From Pseudomonadota bacterium (lineage in GTDB: Bacteria; SAR324; XYD2-FULL-50-16; JAHJRI01): 7,929 bases of DNA. The stretch covers positions 1-7,929 of the forward strand of contig JAKSDL010000052.1 in the NCBI GenBank assembly GCA_022360105.1, read 5' to 3'. The notes below the pieces were generated by a model that searched no databases, had not been told where the DNA came from, and worked only from the letters and a program-made list of their open reading frames with translations. Shown one piece after another: positions 1 to 6,538 of the stretch; within the stretch, counting starts at the first letter, position 1; the number at the start of each line of letters is the position of its first letter. A program made the translations under genes and the position numbers.

Positions 1-527
1 ATCGACTGAATCCTGCGGATTCATTTGATCCGGGTTTGTTAAAAGCTTTTCTGGCCAACTACGAACTGTTTGTAGAGATACACAAAAAGAGTCTGGAAAT
101 CGAAAGGGAATCGGACGAACAGCAATTGAGCATCCTTATTTTGGATGATGACAAGGAGCTGTTGGATGCCATCCGTGAGCATTTTCATGATATGGCACCC
201 TTTTGCAACATTTTTGGTTTTTACAATATCGCAGATCTGCAACACTACCTGAATCAAAATCTTTCCTTTCAACCTCACCTTTGTTTTCTTGATGTGAATC
301 TTCCGGACGGTTCAGGACATGACGTAGCCGAAGACATTAAAAGTCGATTTCCTGATGCTCACATGATATGCATTACAGCAGAAGATGATATTGATATCAG
401 CAAAGTCAACTTGTACGGACACAGGGTTTTTCGTAAAAATCCCCGGCACATGGAGGAATTTATGAACAATCTTGTTAAGACAGCGGAAATCATCAAGGAA
501 CATCACTACAATCCGATTAAACTTTGA
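1..527 (+). CDS. C-terminal part of an HD-GYP/receiver-domain signalling protein (5' end outside window)
   Basis: The frame is open to the left edge (first full codon at 3), so this is the 3' end of a longer gene. A TTG at 36 could give a 163-residue protein, but codons before it read RLNPADSFDPG and continue into LLKAFLANYELFVEIHK. This matches the usual end of HD-GYP domains (FDP, then an AF..F..I helix), so I treat it as truncated. Numbering from the TTG, a receiver domain spans about 31-152: acidic DDD 37-39, phospho-acceptor D86 in FLDVNLPDG, T114 in CITAED and K134 in FRKNP. All the residues needed for phosphorylation are present; an N sits between the Lys and the Pro of the usual KP. 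HD-GYP proteins commonly hydrolyse cyclic di-GMP, but the catalytic part is not visible here. REC identity is secure; the HD-GYP assignment is inferred from about 25 residues. Confidence 0.82.
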   Translation, partial: RLNPADSFDPGLLKAFLANYELFVEIHKKSLEIERESDEQQLSILILDDDKELLDAIREHFHDMAPFCNIFGFYNIADLQHYLNQNLSFQPHLCFLDVNLPDGSGHDVAEDIKSRFPDAHMICITAEDDIDISKVNLYGHRVFRKNPRHMEEFMNNLVKTAEIIKEHHYNPIKL

Positions 528-819
528 CCCCTTCCTTTTCTGCAGACTCGTTGGCACCGGACAAACTTACCTTACATCAAAGGCATTCCGTTAAGACTGT
601 TAACTCATCAAATCAAGGGGCAGGCCGGAATTTAATCAGGATGACGGGTAATGAGTTATCCATCCTACAATTAATCAGGGGGCAAAAGGGAAACAATTTT
701 CAGTTTTGCAATAAAACGTTGTGCCCTATTGTGGAAGTCTTTCCAAACAACAATAATACTCTTTAACGAAGAATCGTTTCCTTCTCCGAATTTGATAAAC
801 CCACAAATAATATGTCGTG
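528..819. other. Intergenic region between receiver protein and HAD gene
   Basis: This stretch of about 290 bp has no convincing gene; an 80-codon frame beginning at 524 overlaps the stop of the preceding gene and has no domain-like pattern. It contains an imperfect hairpin at 638-666, a 9-bp direct repeat TTAATCAGG (632-640 and 671-679), and related runs AATCAAGGGGCA and AATCAGGGGGCA. No convincing promoter pair for the downstream HAD gene was found, although the last 50 bp are AT-rich. Confidence 0.5.
638..666 (+). other. Imperfect RNA hairpin candidate
   Basis: AGGAT, a 3-nt bulge and GGGTAA pair with TTATCC and ATCCT around a TGAG loop, giving 11 pairs including one G-U. No T-run follows, so it is not a standard intrinsic terminator. 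It lies 111 nt after the receiver gene's stop and about 150 nt before the HAD gene, so it could be a 3'-end or 5'-leader structure. Confidence 0.3.
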
Positions 820-1470
820 ATGGAATTTGAAGCCTTGATTTTTGATATGGATGGCCTGCTTCTGGATACAGAAGCCATCGCAATTAAAGCTTTTGAAGAA
901 GCCTGTGAAGCGTTTGGTCACCTTGTGAAAAAAGATGTGTATTTACGTTGTATCGGTACTAATGATCAGCGATCGAGAGAGATTTTGACCGAGGGATATG
1001 GGCAGGAATTTCCCATAGAAAAAATAATCAGGTTGTGGGGTGAATTATACCATGAACAGGCAGTTGAGCAGCCGGTTCCTTTAAAGAAGGGAGTTACAAC
1101 CTTACTCAAACTTCTAAAGGAAAACAATGTTCCTACGGCTATTGCCACCTCCACTGTATACAAGCTTGCCATCAAAAAACTGAACAATGCCGGGATTTTT
1201 AACTATTTTGAAGAAATCGTATCCGGTGACATGGTCCGTCAAAGCAAACCCCAGCCTGACATTTACCTCATGGCAGCAGAAAAAGTCGGAATTAAACCGG
1301 AAAACTGTATTGCGTTGGAGGATTCGGAAACCGGTGTTAGAGCCGCTCTTGCAGCCGGCATGAAAGTGTTTCAAATACCGGATCTGATTCAGCCTTCTGC
1401 GGAATTCCGGCAGCTGGGACACATGGTAGTTGCCTCCCTGGAAGAGGTTATTCCTTATCTTGAATTGTAA
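820..1470 (+). CDS. HAD-superfamily hydrolase, beta-phosphoglucomutase/phosphatase-like (subfamily I)
   Basis: This is a complete cytoplasmic HAD-family protein of 216 residues (217 if a GTG at 817, directly before the ATG, is used). Counting from the GTG, motif I is FDMDG with nucleophile D10 and acid/base D12; motif II is AIATST with T111; motif III is K144 in SKPQPDIYL; motif IV is ALEDSETG with E168 and D169 for Mg2+. The LLLDTE after motif I and a helical cap at about 17-85 place it in the group of beta-phosphoglucomutase, 2-deoxyglucose-6-phosphatase, YniC and pseudouridine-5'-phosphatase. These act on small phosphorylated sugars or nucleosides through an aspartyl-phosphate. The exact substrate cannot be read. 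I prefer ATG 820 because MEFEALIFDMDG is the usual N-terminus; no clear ribosome-binding site precedes either start. The flanking gaps imply its own transcript. Confidence 0.93.
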   Translation: MEFEALIFDMDGLLLDTEAIAIKAFEEACEAFGHLVKKDVYLRCIGTNDQRSREILTEGYGQEFPIEKIIRLWGELYHEQAVEQPVPLKKGVTTLLKLLKENNVPTAIATSTVYKLAIKKLNNAGIFNYFEEIVSGDMVRQSKPQPDIYLMAAEKVGIKPENCIALEDSETGVRAALAAGMKVFQIPDLIQPSAEFRQLGHMVVASLEEVIPYLEL

Positions 1471-1475
1471 CCACC

Positions 1476-1534
1476 GGGTGTCGATATCAATGTTCAATTA
1501 AGTCCAGCAGGGACCACATTGATGCCGTGCACCC
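1476..1534 (+). other. Nested inverted repeat downstream of the HAD gene (RNA structure or 3'-end element)
   Basis: Three nested pairings lie just after the HAD stop: GGGTG (1476-1480) with CACCC (1530-1534), ATCAATG (1486-1492) with CATTGAT (1517-1523), and GTCC (1502-1505) with GGAC (1511-1514) around AGCAG. Only TTT follows the outer stem, so a classic intrinsic terminator is doubtful. It may be a 3'-UTR stabilising fold, a processing site or a small RNA. Confidence 0.45.
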
Positions 1535-1588
1535 TTTCAAATTGATAATCCATCTGAAATTTTCACTGTCTCATTGACCTGTCGGGAA

Positions 1589-1616
1589 TTGCAAAAATTT
1601 CCAGTCGTTCTATAAT
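1589..1616 (+). promoter_or_regulatory. Sigma-70-type promoter for the secreted protein at 1670
   Basis: A perfect -10 box TATAAT (1611-1616) lies 16 bp after TTGCAA (1589-1594, four of six matches to the -35 consensus). Transcription would start near 1623, leaving a leader of about 47 nt before the ATG at 1670. This supports separate transcription from the HAD gene. Confidence 0.6.
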
Positions 1617-1669
1617 AAAACAAGATTTCCTTTAATTTCAATGCAGACTCTACCAGCCTTCAGGTCGAT

Positions 1670-2296
1670 ATGAGAAAAACCATTCTGGCAGTATTATTCA
1701 TTTTCTTTTCGCTGATTTCCGTATCAAGTCTGGCCAAAATAGATTTTTCAAAACCGGCCCAGGAAATCCTTGATATTGAAACCTTAGACATAGATAAAGC
1801 CGGTTTTTTTGATTTTGTGAAATCAACAATCATGGCTAAAAAACCCGGTTTGGGCAAGTATGATCGTGTTTCCTTTTCTCCCTGTGATATAAAGGTCAAT
1901 GATCAAAAAATAATCGATTATAGGGACAAAAACGGAAAAGAGATCAGGTTTTTTAGCAATCCTTCCTGCTACCAGATCGTGGTCCGCAGGGTGTTGGAAA
2001 ACAGCTATCAATACAACAAAAGTATCATCACCAACTATCAAAACCGGCAATGCATGCAGAATGTAGTAAAAATTATCAGCCCTCTGCTTGAGTACTACAC
2101 TATTATTTATGAAGAAAGAAATATGGGGAACTGCGACATTTGTGATTTCAAAGAGAAAAAACGAATTGAGCTGATTCTTGCCACTCAACAAAAGGTAATT
2201 CAACATTGTAAGTCTCAATCGGATAACGTAATTAAGTTTATTTCCGAACTGGACTCGCATATTGAATCCACTTTTAAGTTAAAAACCTCAAAGTAA
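1670..2296 (+). CDS. Sec-exported cysteine-rich protein of unknown function
   Basis: I do not recognise this 208-residue protein. It begins with a clear Sec signal peptide: positive MRK, a hydrophobic stretch at about 4-19, and likely cleavage after SSLA (residue 22) just before K23. There is no lipobox cysteine, so the mature protein is probably periplasmic or secreted. The mature part has six cysteines (72, 100, 128, 155, 158, 180), an even number; C155-x-x-C158 sits in a short NCDICDF loop. The even count and export suggest three disulfides. The C-terminal third (about 125-200) looks helical and charged. The CxxC lacks a thioredoxin-like context, so a redox role is not supported. The start follows a good promoter at 1589-1616 with only a weak ribosome site. 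The gene looks AT-richer than its neighbours, consistent with a lineage-specific accessory gene. Confidence 0.8.
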   Translation: MRKTILAVLFIFFSLISVSSLAKIDFSKPAQEILDIETLDIDKAGFFDFVKSTIMAKKPGLGKYDRVSFSPCDIKVNDQKIIDYRDKNGKEIRFFSNPSCYQIVVRRVLENSYQYNKSIITNYQNRQCMQNVVKIISPLLEYYTIIYEERNMGNCDICDFKEKKRIELILATQQKVIQHCKSQSDNVIKFISELDSHIESTFKLKTSK

Positions 2297-2308
2297 AGCC
2301 TCCACCCG

Positions 2309-2331
2309 GGAGAAGAAAACAAATCTTCTCC
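2309..2331 (+). terminator. Hairpin after the secreted-protein gene, possible terminator
   Basis: A perfect 8-bp inverted repeat, GGAGAAGA and TCTTCTCC, encloses a 7-nt A-rich loop 12 nt after the stop at 2296. The downstream tract CTTCTTCTC is pyrimidine-rich but not a pure T-run, so termination strength is uncertain. The same region has another hairpin-compatible CTTCTC copy. Confidence 0.5.
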
Positions 2332-2430
2332 TTCTTCTCAAGCTAAAAACCTCCCCCATTGGCGATAAATTCACAGGTAAATATCTGTTTATAAAACACA
2401 ACTACTTATAAAAAATTTTATGCAAATGAT

Positions 2431-2459
2431 TTGACAGTTTGGCTTCATAAGAGTACTTT
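2431..2459 (+). promoter_or_regulatory. Possible promoter for the small cysteine-rich gene
   Basis: A consensus -35 box TTGACA (2431-2436) is followed after exactly 17 bp by TACTTT (2454-2459, three of six -10 matches). It lies in AT-rich DNA with a predicted leader of about 50 nt to the ATG at 2515. The -10 is weak, so this is a candidate only. Confidence 0.42.
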
Positions 2460-2514
2460 TGTTCATAATTGACTCATTCAATAAAACACATGTTCAATTA
2501 AACGGATAATAAAA

Positions 2515-2712
2515 ATGCAATTACCTGTCAAAACGAAAACCGAAAATCAGGCTTGGATTCCGAACACAAGTCTTAAAAACGATCAAAAAGAAAGAAGGGA
2601 AATGTTGTTTCTTACAGAACGTAAATGTGCGGTTTGCGGGAATATGTTATTGATTCCCACGGGGAGCTGTCATGTCTGCAAAATATGCGGGACAAGCAAC
2701 GGTTGCAGTTAA
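2515..2712 (+). CDS. Small zinc-ribbon-like protein resembling the C-terminal tail of class II ribonucleotide reductase
   Basis: This 65-residue protein has a polar, lysine-rich N-terminal half and a cysteine-dense C-terminal half: CAVCG (C38, C41), then GSCHVCKICG (C52, C55, C58) and C64 at the end. The CxxCG-x9-GCxxCxxCGxSxxC layout is close to the Cys-rich tail found at the end of adenosylcobalamin-dependent ribonucleotide reductase (NrdJ), where it is expected to bind metal or help re-reduce the active site. Here it stands alone. It could be a small metal-binding regulator or a remnant of a larger gene. An in-frame ATG at 2602, preceded by the purine-rich AGAAGGGA, is an alternative start giving 36 residues that keep every cysteine; ATG 2515 has only a weak ribosome site. 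It converges with the phosphoesterase gene, leaving 21 bp between stops. Confidence 0.68.
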   Translation: MQLPVKTKTENQAWIPNTSLKNDQKERREMLFLTERKCAVCGNMLLIPTGSCHVCKICGTSNGCS

Positions 2713-2733
2713 ATTTGGCAGGCTTACAGAGGT

Positions 2734-3474
2734 TTAATCCAAATAAATGACCCTGGTGGAAAGTTTGGAAGCGGTCCATTCGATCAGTCTCCAGCCAGGT
2801 CTCAGACTGTCCACCTCATAGGAAGAACTGGTCTGGGACATCTGCATCATGGTAGCCGGAGTGAGGTAGACCTGTTTACTTTCCCGGATAACTGTCTTTT
2901 CAGTGTGATAGTGACCGCAAAACACCGCTGCTACCTGCGAACAGTCGGAAATGAGGTGAAATACATCTTTTCGGTTAAAAAGCGGATAATTGGTATCCAT
3001 AAACGCGCAACCGCAATCAATTGGAGGGTGATGCATAAATAAAAGGGCGTCTTTTTCCAGCGACTTGAAGGATTTATGAAGCCAATGAAGCTGTTGATTT
3101 GAGATTTCGCCTTTTGAGCTGTCCAACCCTATAATTACCAAATCATCATTCTGCCAAATAAAATCCCAGGATTGTTGTAGGGAGTCTTTAATATCGAACA
3201 CTTCATCAAGGTTTAGCAGCACATCATGGTTACCGGGAACAATCACATAAGGAATTGAAATATCAGTCAAAACCTCTTTTATCCAATAATAAGCACCCAG
3301 CTCACCTTCTTCGGCAGCCAGGTCTCCACCCAACACAACCAAATCAGGCATAAAGCGACCAGCCGATTCCAATACTGCAAGAAAGTTACCCCTTACATCT
3401 ATGTCCCGAACTGGAGAACCATCTTCTGAAATATGTAAATCGGTGATGTGTGCAATTTTGTAGGAGATATTCAT
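2734..3474 (-). CDS. Calcineurin-like metallophosphoesterase, CpdA/Icc type
   Basis: This 246-residue cytoplasmic protein carries the full class III phosphodiesterase signature in order: D12-L-H14, GGD49-51, GNHD with N82 and H83, MHHP with H148, and GHYH with H188 and H190. These residues hold a di-metal (Fe/Mn) centre. The DLHI start and the spacing match the CpdA/Icc group, which includes 3',5'-cAMP phosphodiesterases; related proteins act on other cyclic nucleotides, phosphodiesters or phospholipid headgroups, so cAMP is a family-based guess. Length is slightly below E. coli CpdA (about 275). There is no signal peptide or membrane segment. The ATG at 3474 lacks a visible Shine-Dalgarno sequence, but the conserved first strand (YKIAHITDLHI) starts five residues in, leaving little room for another start. 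It is monocistronic, facing the cysteine-rich gene tail to tail. Confidence 0.92.
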   Translation of the reverse strand: MNISYKIAHITDLHISEDGSPVRDIDVRGNFLAVLESAGRFMPDLVVLGGDLAAEEGELGAYYWIKEVLTDISIPYVIVPGNHDVLLNLDEVFDIKDSLQQSWDFIWQNDDLVIIGLDSSKGEISNQQLHWLHKSFKSLEKDALLFMHHPPIDCGCAFMDTNYPLFNRKDVFHLISDCSQVAAVFCGHYHTEKTVIRESKQVYLTPATMMQMSQTSSSYEVDSLRPGWRLIEWTASKLSTRVIYLD

Positions 3475-3817
3475 ATCAAATACTACATTAATTTTTCCGG
3501 TTTAAGAAAAAAATTGTCTACCACACGAAAAATAGTATATCCAAATAACTCCAAAAAGAAAATTCGAGCAAGACGACTGACCGTGTGATACCAGTCGGGT
3601 TGCAAAGACTCGCCATTTGTTTTGGCATGATCCTTATTATTTTTTAAAGAAGAGCTGGAGTAGGTGTGCTAGATGCCGGAATTCAGCTTAAGGGTTAGCC
3701 TGCTGTTAGTCATTAGCTTTCAGCGTTCAATTGAAGATATTACAATTGAAACCAAAAACCAGCTGAGGGCTGATCGCTGACTGCTGAAAGCACTTAATTT
3801 CGAAATACCAAGCTGAT
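3475..3817. other. Gene-free region between phosphoesterase and SDR genes
   Basis: No open frame here looks coding. The part next to the phosphoesterase (3475-3560) is AT-rich and must hold its promoter, though no good hexamer pair is evident. A 6-bp inverted repeat CGACTG (3574-3579) and CAGTCG (3592-3597) lies in the middle. The last third holds the heptad-repeat element listed separately, which sits just past the SDR stop codon. Confidence 0.6.
3706..3794. repeat. Symmetric heptad-repeat element with nested hairpins
   Basis: The left arm has four adjacent 7-bp units from 3706 to 3733: TTAGTCA, TTAGCTT, TCAGCGT, TCAATTG. The right arm has four from 3760 to 3787: CAGCTGA, GGGCTGA, TCGCTGA, CTGCTGA. 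The right units are approximate reverse complements of the left. Perfect inverted pairs inside are GCTTTCAGC (3716-3724) with GCTGAAAGC (3783-3791) and TTCAATTG (3726-3733) with CAATTGAA (3743-3750). It begins 24 bp past the SDR stop. It resembles dispersed intergenic repeats; copy number cannot be judged from one window. Confidence 0.65.
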
Positions 3818-4570
3818 TTAGGAAATATACAACCCACCGTTAATATCAATATTGGTTCCAGTAATAAAGCTTGATGTGTCTGAAGCGAGATACGCCACTA
3901 AATCTGCTACCTCCACCGGATTTCCCTCTCGACCCAGGGGGGTTATGGAAGCTACATGTGCCCTTCCTTCATCCGTACTGAAACGATCGTGAAAAGATGT
4001 ACCGATTAATCCCGGGCAAAGTGAATTAACCCTGATATTTTTTGGACCCAATTCCTTGGCCATACTGCGGGTAAAGGTCATCACCGCACCTTTGGAAGTC
4101 GCATATGCGGTTGCTCCCGGACCGCCACCATCCTTGGCAGCTTGTGAGGAGATATTGATAACAGAGCCCCCGGCAGTCATTTTAGGGACGGTAGCTTTTG
4201 TGACCAGGAATGTGGTCTTCAGGTTTATTTCCATCAGGTAATCCCAAAAAGCAACATCAATTTCCTCAAGTTTTTTTCTTGCAACCAGGCCACCCGCATT
4301 GTTCACAACAATATCAATTTTTTCGCCATAGGTTTTACATGCTTCGCTAACAAGCTGCGCAACGTCGGATTCTTTTGTCAAATCACCTTTAACGATGATA
4401 GCTTCTCCTCCTTCGTTGCAGATCAAATTCAAAGTCTCTTCCGCGTTTTCCGGGTTATTAAAATAGTTAACCACAACTTTGGCCCCGAATCGGGCGAGCT
4501 TAAGTGATATTTCACGACCAATATCTCTGGATCCACCGGTAACGATGGCTATTTTTCCTTTTAAATCCAT
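3818..4570 (-). CDS. SDR-family NAD(P)-dependent oxidoreductase (FabG-like)
   Basis: This 250-residue classical short-chain dehydrogenase has a Rossmann fold throughout. The nucleotide motif is TGGSRDIG (11-18), with D16 where TGxxxGxG normally has glycine. NNAG is at 90-93, N116 in INLK, S142 in INISS, and Y156 with K160 in AYATSK complete the Asn-Ser-Tyr-Lys tetrad; CPG at 185-187 and the C-terminal INGG are also standard. Residue 35 after the second strand is Asn rather than Asp, hinting at NADP(H), but this is weak. Although FabG-like, its place 42 nt after dctM and in the same operon as a TRAP transporter and cupin argues for oxidation or reduction of the imported carboxylate or sugar acid rather than fatty-acid synthesis. 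It starts at ATG 4570 after an A-rich leader with little Shine-Dalgarno character and is the last gene of the operon. Confidence 0.93.
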   Translation of the reverse strand: MDLKGKIAIVTGGSRDIGREISLKLARFGAKVVVNYFNNPENAEETLNLICNEGGEAIIVKGDLTKESDVAQLVSEACKTYGEKIDIVVNNAGGLVARKKLEEIDVAFWDYLMEINLKTTFLVTKATVPKMTAGGSVINISSQAAKDGGGPGATAYATSKGAVMTFTRSMAKELGPKNIRVNSLCPGLIGTSFHDRFSTDEGRAHVASITPLGREGNPVEVADLVAYLASDTSSFITGTNIDINGGLYIS

Positions 4571-4612
4571 ATCTTTTTGTGTTTTAGAGTTGTTTGTTTG
4601 TTACACTTGCCA

Positions 4613-5896
4613 TCACAAAGCTACCAAACGTGGCAAAGTAAGAGAAATTGCAGGAAAAAAGGATGTCAGCATTAGAGCGATAAAAATCGCTAAATAAAAG
4701 GGCCACATTGTTTTAACGGCACGCTCCAACGGAACACCACCAACAGCACAACCAACAAATAAAACCGAACCGACAGGAGGAGTACACAAGCCGATTCCCA
4801 GGTTCATGATCATCATGATTCCGAATTGCAGAGGATCAATACCAATGGAAAGCGAAACTGGCAGGAATATCGGTGTACAGATTAAAATCAGTGCGGCCAT
4901 GTCCATGATTGCACCCAGAATCAACAACATTACATTGATCATCAAAATAATTATAATGGGGTTGTCGGAAATGCCCGTTAAAAAGTCCATCATTTTCAAA
5001 GGTACTTGATAATAGGTCAACATATAGGCAAATGCGCCGGTACAGGCTATCAAGATCATTACCATCGAAATGGTTCTGATGGAATTAACAACGGCAATTT
5101 TAAATTTATCCCAAGTCAATGATTTATAAACGATGATCGTTACGAGAAACGCGTAGATGGTTCCAAAGGCACCTGATTCGGTGACAGTAAAAATTCCGCT
5201 TAACACCCCCCCAACAATGATTACAGCAGTTAAAAGTCCCGGAACTGCAGATAAAAAACTAATCAGCAAGGCACGAAATCCCGGAAACGATTCCGATTGG
5301 TATCCTCGTTTAACAGCAACCGCATACGAAACTCCTGCCAGGCAAATACACATGAGAACGCCAGGCACCACACCAGCCATGAACAATTGCGATATGGAAA
5401 TTCCTCCACCGGCCGCAATTGCAAAGATAATCATATTATGACTGGGAGGTATGACTATTCCGGCAATGGAAGATGTGACCGTAACATTGACAGCGAAATC
5501 ATCATCGTATCCCTTTTCCTTCATCACGGGAATTAGTATGGAGCCCAAGGCTGAAACATCAGCAATGGCTGATCCGGAAATGCCGCCAAACAGCATGGAT
5601 GAAAAAACGTTCACAATTCCAAGTCCGCCCCGCACAGAACCAACTGCAGAAGATGCAAACCGGACAAGTCGGGCCGCAATCCCACCGTGAAACATTAATT
5701 CACCGGCAAAGATAAAAAACGGAATAGCCATCAAAGCGTAAATACTGATTCCGGCTGTAATTCTTTGAAAAGCAATTAGAACTGGTAATCCCTCATAAAT
5801 AAAGGCGAATACCGCCGACATTCCAAGCGCAAAAGCTACCGGTACACCGATAACAACACAAACCGTAAAAATACCAAGCAATAAAAACAAACCCAT
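4613..5896 (-). CDS. dctM: TRAP transporter large permease subunit, DctM family
   Basis: This 427-residue inner-membrane protein has the family's normal length and about a dozen hydrophobic segments. DctM is the channel of tripartite ATP-independent periplasmic transporters, driving uptake with a Na+ or H+ gradient. Characteristic parts are the N-terminal GVPVAFALG (17-25), FGGISGSAIADVSALGSILIP (103-123), the IPPSHN hairpin (149-154), FTVTESGAFGTIYAF in the second half, the MDMAALILICTPIFLP loop, and TPPVG near the C-terminus; the two loop regions are the expected cation and substrate sites. ATG 5896 follows GAGGGGAT about 11 nt upstream, close behind the dctQ stop, and the 20-bp gap indicates translational linkage. 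The name is a family label; the substrate cannot be told from this subunit. Confidence 0.96.
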   Translation of the reverse strand: MGLFLLLGIFTVCVVIGVPVAFALGMSAVFAFIYEGLPVLIAFQRITAGISIYALMAIPFFIFAGELMFHGGIAARLVRFASSAVGSVRGGLGIVNVFSSMLFGGISGSAIADVSALGSILIPVMKEKGYDDDFAVNVTVTSSIAGIVIPPSHNMIIFAIAAGGGISISQLFMAGVVPGVLMCICLAGVSYAVAVKRGYQSESFPGFRALLISFLSAVPGLLTAVIIVGGVLSGIFTVTESGAFGTIYAFLVTIIVYKSLTWDKFKIAVVNSIRTISMVMILIACTGAFAYMLTYYQVPLKMMDFLTGISDNPIIIILMINVMLLILGAIMDMAALILICTPIFLPVSLSIGIDPLQFGIMMIMNLGIGLCTPPVGSVLFVGCAVGGVPLERAVKTMWPFYLAIFIALMLTSFFPAISLTLPRLVAL

Positions 5897-5916
5897 GTCA
5901 ATGAAATCCCCTCAGT

Positions 5917-6441
5917 CTATTTCGTTAAATCATACTCTTCTTCAATACCTTTGAAGAAGTGAATCAAATGCCCGATCGAATACAAGAAAACGAGCACACC
6001 GCACAACATAATAGGTATCACTCTCAATCCTTCCGGCAAATGAATTAAGGGAATTTCCGAACCCCACTTAAACACGGCCAGCTCATAACTATTTACAGCC
6101 ATAATAACCCCAAAAATGGCCATGAGAATATGAGACACAAATTCAAATCCTCTGCGAATCCGTTTTGAGCATAACTCCCGGAAAATCGACACTCCAAGGT
6201 GACTGTTTTCATGCACGCCAACAGAAGCCCCTAAAAACCCTATCAATACGATCAGTAATAAAGATATCTGCTCAACCCAGGTAGGAGTCGAGTTCAAAAC
6301 ATAACGACCAAACACAAGCCAACCGAAAATAGCAGTCAGTACAACCAGTGATATCCCGGTTAAAACCTTGCAAACCAGACTCAGGAAATCTAAAAGGCTG
6401 TCAAATCCGGTTTTTGCATCTGGTGGAATCGAATCGGACAT
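5917..6441 (-). CDS. dctQ: TRAP transporter small permease subunit, DctQ family
   Basis: This 174-residue protein has four hydrophobic helices (about 19-47, 54-77, 100-120 and 138-163) with a short cytoplasmic N-terminus, the usual DctQ plan. The family's Trp-Glu signature appears as TPTWVEQ (52-58) after FGRYVLN, and HENSHLGV (77-84) matches the conserved loop after helix 2. DctQ forms the membrane complex with DctM and is needed for transport. It lies between the hairpin terminator after dctP and dctM, so its expression depends on read-through or on a weak internal promoter. No purine-rich ribosome site precedes ATG 6441, which hints at modest translation. The name is a family label. Confidence 0.94.
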   Translation of the reverse strand: MSDSIPPDAKTGFDSLLDFLSLVCKVLTGISLVVLTAIFGWLVFGRYVLNSTPTWVEQISLLLIVLIGFLGASVGVHENSHLGVSIFRELCSKRIRRGFEFVSHILMAIFGVIMAVNSYELAVFKWGSEIPLIHLPEGLRVIPIMLCGVLVFLYSIGHLIHFFKGIEEEYDLTK

Positions 6442-6473
6442 ATTTTCAAACCAATGGAGGAAAAACTAAGGTT

Positions 6474-6517
6474 AATAAAAAACAACCCGGGAATTATATA
6501 TCCGCCTCTCCCGGGCT
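6474..6517 (-). terminator. Intrinsic terminator between dctP and dctQ
   Basis: On the - strand AGCCCGGGA pairs with TCCCGGGTT (9 pairs including one G-U) around a loop of about 16 nt, followed by TTGTTTTTTATT. It starts about 20 nt after the dctP stop. A GC-rich stem followed directly by a T-run is a classic intrinsic terminator. Its position inside the operon suggests partial termination that lowers dctQM relative to dctP. Confidence 0.82.
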
Positions 6518-6538
6518 TTCCAAGTGAATCCGAACGAT

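Noticed and set aside
524..766. 80-codon open frame after the receiver gene
   Set aside because: It overlaps the preceding stop, uses a non-ATG start, has no ribosome site and no protein-like pattern; it spans hairpin and repeat sequence.
1114..1497. 127-codon frame on the - strand opposite the HAD gene
   Set aside because: It is antisense to a gene with all four HAD motifs and shows no recognisable domain.
1823..2260. 145-codon frame on the - strand opposite the secreted-protein gene
   Set aside because: The + strand frame has a signal peptide, promoter and patterned cysteines; the antisense frame has none of these.
2713..2744. ATTTGG/CCAAAT inverted repeat between convergent stops as a bidirectional terminator
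   Set aside because: The stem is only 6 bp, AT-rich, with a 20-nt loop and reaches into the phosphoesterase coding end; too weak to call.
3706..3794. CRISPR-like array
   Set aside because: Units are 7 bp, contiguous and without unique spacers; this is a heptad repeat, not a CRISPR.
5157..5690. Several 79-94-codon + strand frames inside dctM
   Set aside because: They are shadows of a highly hydrophobic, strongly supported - strand gene.
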